A stretch of DNA of 64,000 nt, from positions 33,720,001 through 33,784,000 of the forward strand of contig JAYKKT010000090.1 of the NCBI GenBank assembly GCA_036023115.1, written 5' to 3'. This DNA comes from Brasenia schreberi (lineage: Eukaryota > Streptophyta > Magnoliopsida > Nymphaeales > Cabombaceae). The position numbers and the translations under genes are program-made. This document shows positions 63,217 through 64,000 of the stretch, one piece after another; the first letter of the stretch is position 1, and each line of letters begins with the position of its first letter. The notes under the pieces were generated by a model that was not told where the DNA came from, did not search any database, and was given only the letters and a program-made list of their open reading frames with translations.

Positions 63217-63225
63217 CATATAAAG
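63217..63225 (+). promoter_or_regulatory. probable TATA box of the GT31 gene
   Basis: CATATAAAG, about 300 bp before the start codon, followed by a C-rich stretch. It implies a leader of roughly 275 nt. Confidence 0.55.
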
Positions 63226-63319
63226 ACCCCCCAAACCTTATATTAATTTCTATATTGAGGCTGTAGAGTAGCTTCAATTGCTTTAGGGGCCATCTTTTTT
63301 CCTGTTTACCTCATCATCG

Positions 63320-63388
63320 ATGACGACGGGTAATAATGAATTCGGTATAATTATGGGACCTAGTTTCTATTTCGCTTCGCGGTTATAG
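63320..63388 (+). other. short upstream ORF in the GT31 leader
   Basis: An ATG opens 22 codons and ends in TAG at 63386-63388, in the same frame as the main start 139 bp further on. If the TATA assignment is right it lies within the leader and could lower translation of the main frame. Confidence 0.4.
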
Positions 63389-63526
63389 TTTTGTTACTGC
63401 TATTTGCTTGTGAGTGTTGTTACCGTGCCTGGTGAGAGGCAACCAGCATCAGAAAAGAAGCCGGGGTTCGGATTCCGGCTCATAACCGGGAGATTGTGGG
63501 CGCTGTGGCTCGAAGAGAACAGGAAG

Positions 63527-63718
63527 ATGAGGGGGAGGCCTTTGCATGGGAAAGGCGTTGTGGCTCTTTGTTTGGCATGCTTCATGATGGGTTTACTGTT
63601 AAGTAGCCGGATTTGGAGGTTGCCGGAAAGAAGAGCCAAAGTCGGCGGCAGACTCTCCGTTGTGCCTCATAGGGAGCAGAAAACTGAGGTAGTTGCTAAA
63701 GACTGTAATCAAGAGAAG
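63527..63718 (+). CDS. beta-1,3-galactosyltransferase-like (GT31), exon 1
   Basis: This is the first exon of a Golgi type II membrane glycosyltransferase that would add galactose to glycoproteins such as arabinogalactan proteins. The 64 codons start MRGRPLHGKG. A signal-anchor helix (VVALCLACFMMGLLLSSRIW, about residues 11-30) follows, then a stem with KTEVVAKDC ahead of the donor AAG|GTAAAT. This matches the DUF4094 N-terminal exon of plant GT31 proteins. The catalytic Galactosyl_T domain lies right of the window. The frame is open upstream of the ATG but has no other ATG after the stop at 63386. Confidence 0.8.
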
Positions 63719-64000
63719 GTAAATTTGTTTCGCCAAATACTGGTGCAATGTTCATGAGCACAAATATGTTAAAATGATTTTACCAAATTTTGATGAATTT
63801 TAGACCATTAATCTCTTTCCCGGATATGTTTAACATTGAAATCGGGTGGTCTAACATGTTATGATCAACCAAACATCATATAGATAATATTCTGGTTATT
63901 TTATTAAAAAAGATTAATGAAATAAATAAGTGCTTATGAGCATGGAATTGGTGCGAACATGAGTGAAGCAAATTATTTACTCTTCTAATTCCATTAGGAA
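63719..64000 (+). other. intron 1 of the GT31 gene
   Basis: AT-rich sequence after the donor GTAAATTTG; no acceptor or second exon is recognisable before the window ends. Confidence 0.55.

Overview
The window is nuclear DNA of a seed plant, most likely a flowering plant. It is AT-rich, its genes are split by GT-AG introns, and it holds plant-specific families: a GDSL lipase, an NPF transporter, a DREB factor, a PIP aquaporin, PPR genes and a GT31 glycosyltransferase with a DUF4094-type N-terminus. Long (CT)n, (TA)n and (CA)n tracts are frequent. I cannot name the species. Coding exons fill only a small part of the 64 kb. The rest is intergenic DNA dominated by transposon remnants.

Layout, left to right. 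At 206-1484 (minus) is the 5' half of a secreted GDSL esterase/lipase, running off the left edge. From 1.5 to 16 kb there is no convincing gene; there are microsatellites, small tandem repeats, SINE-like pieces and a probable degenerate LTR at about 10.6-12.7 kb. At 16216-19815 (plus) is a complete five-exon NPF4-type transporter of 605 aa. Immediately downstream is a full-length RTE-clade LINE (20516-23788, minus) with an open EN-RT frame, a (TTG)n tail and a 14-bp target-site duplication. Decayed copies of RTE elements recur at 27.5-28.7, 30.9-31.5, 34.4-34.7, 40.3-40.8 and 42.9-43.4 kb. At 32396-32971 (plus) is an intronless DREB-type AP2/ERF gene. A broken copy lacking the AP2 domain lies 7 kb downstream (39594-39949).

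Between those two lies the most interesting object: a 2.67-kb non-autonomous LTR retrotransposon (35295-37967, minus orientation) with TG...CA LTRs, a 5-bp TSD, an initiator-Met primer site and a polypurine tract. It has no gag or pol. Its interior carries pieces of two unrelated host genes, an NDL/SF21 (NDR-family) gene and a PPR gene, plus two tandem arrays. One array has 12 units of about 29 bp that each contain a small hairpin; the other derives from the PPR 'VFDEM' coding motif.

At 43580-43771 there is a perfect 64-bp inverted repeat, just beyond the 3' end of a complete four-exon PIP2-type aquaporin gene (44205-46280, minus, 283 aa). From 46.4 to 63.2 kb there is again no intact gene. 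It contains a duplicated 300-bp block, a SINE-like element, an unidentified gene remnant, a PPR pseudogene apparently bracketed by inverted repeats, and an internally deleted RPL12 pseudogene. The window ends in exon 1 of a GT31 beta-1,3-galactosyltransferase-like gene (63527-63718, plus).

The intact genes are unrelated single-copy loci with no sign of shared function or co-regulation. The common theme is transposon activity and gene fragmentation.
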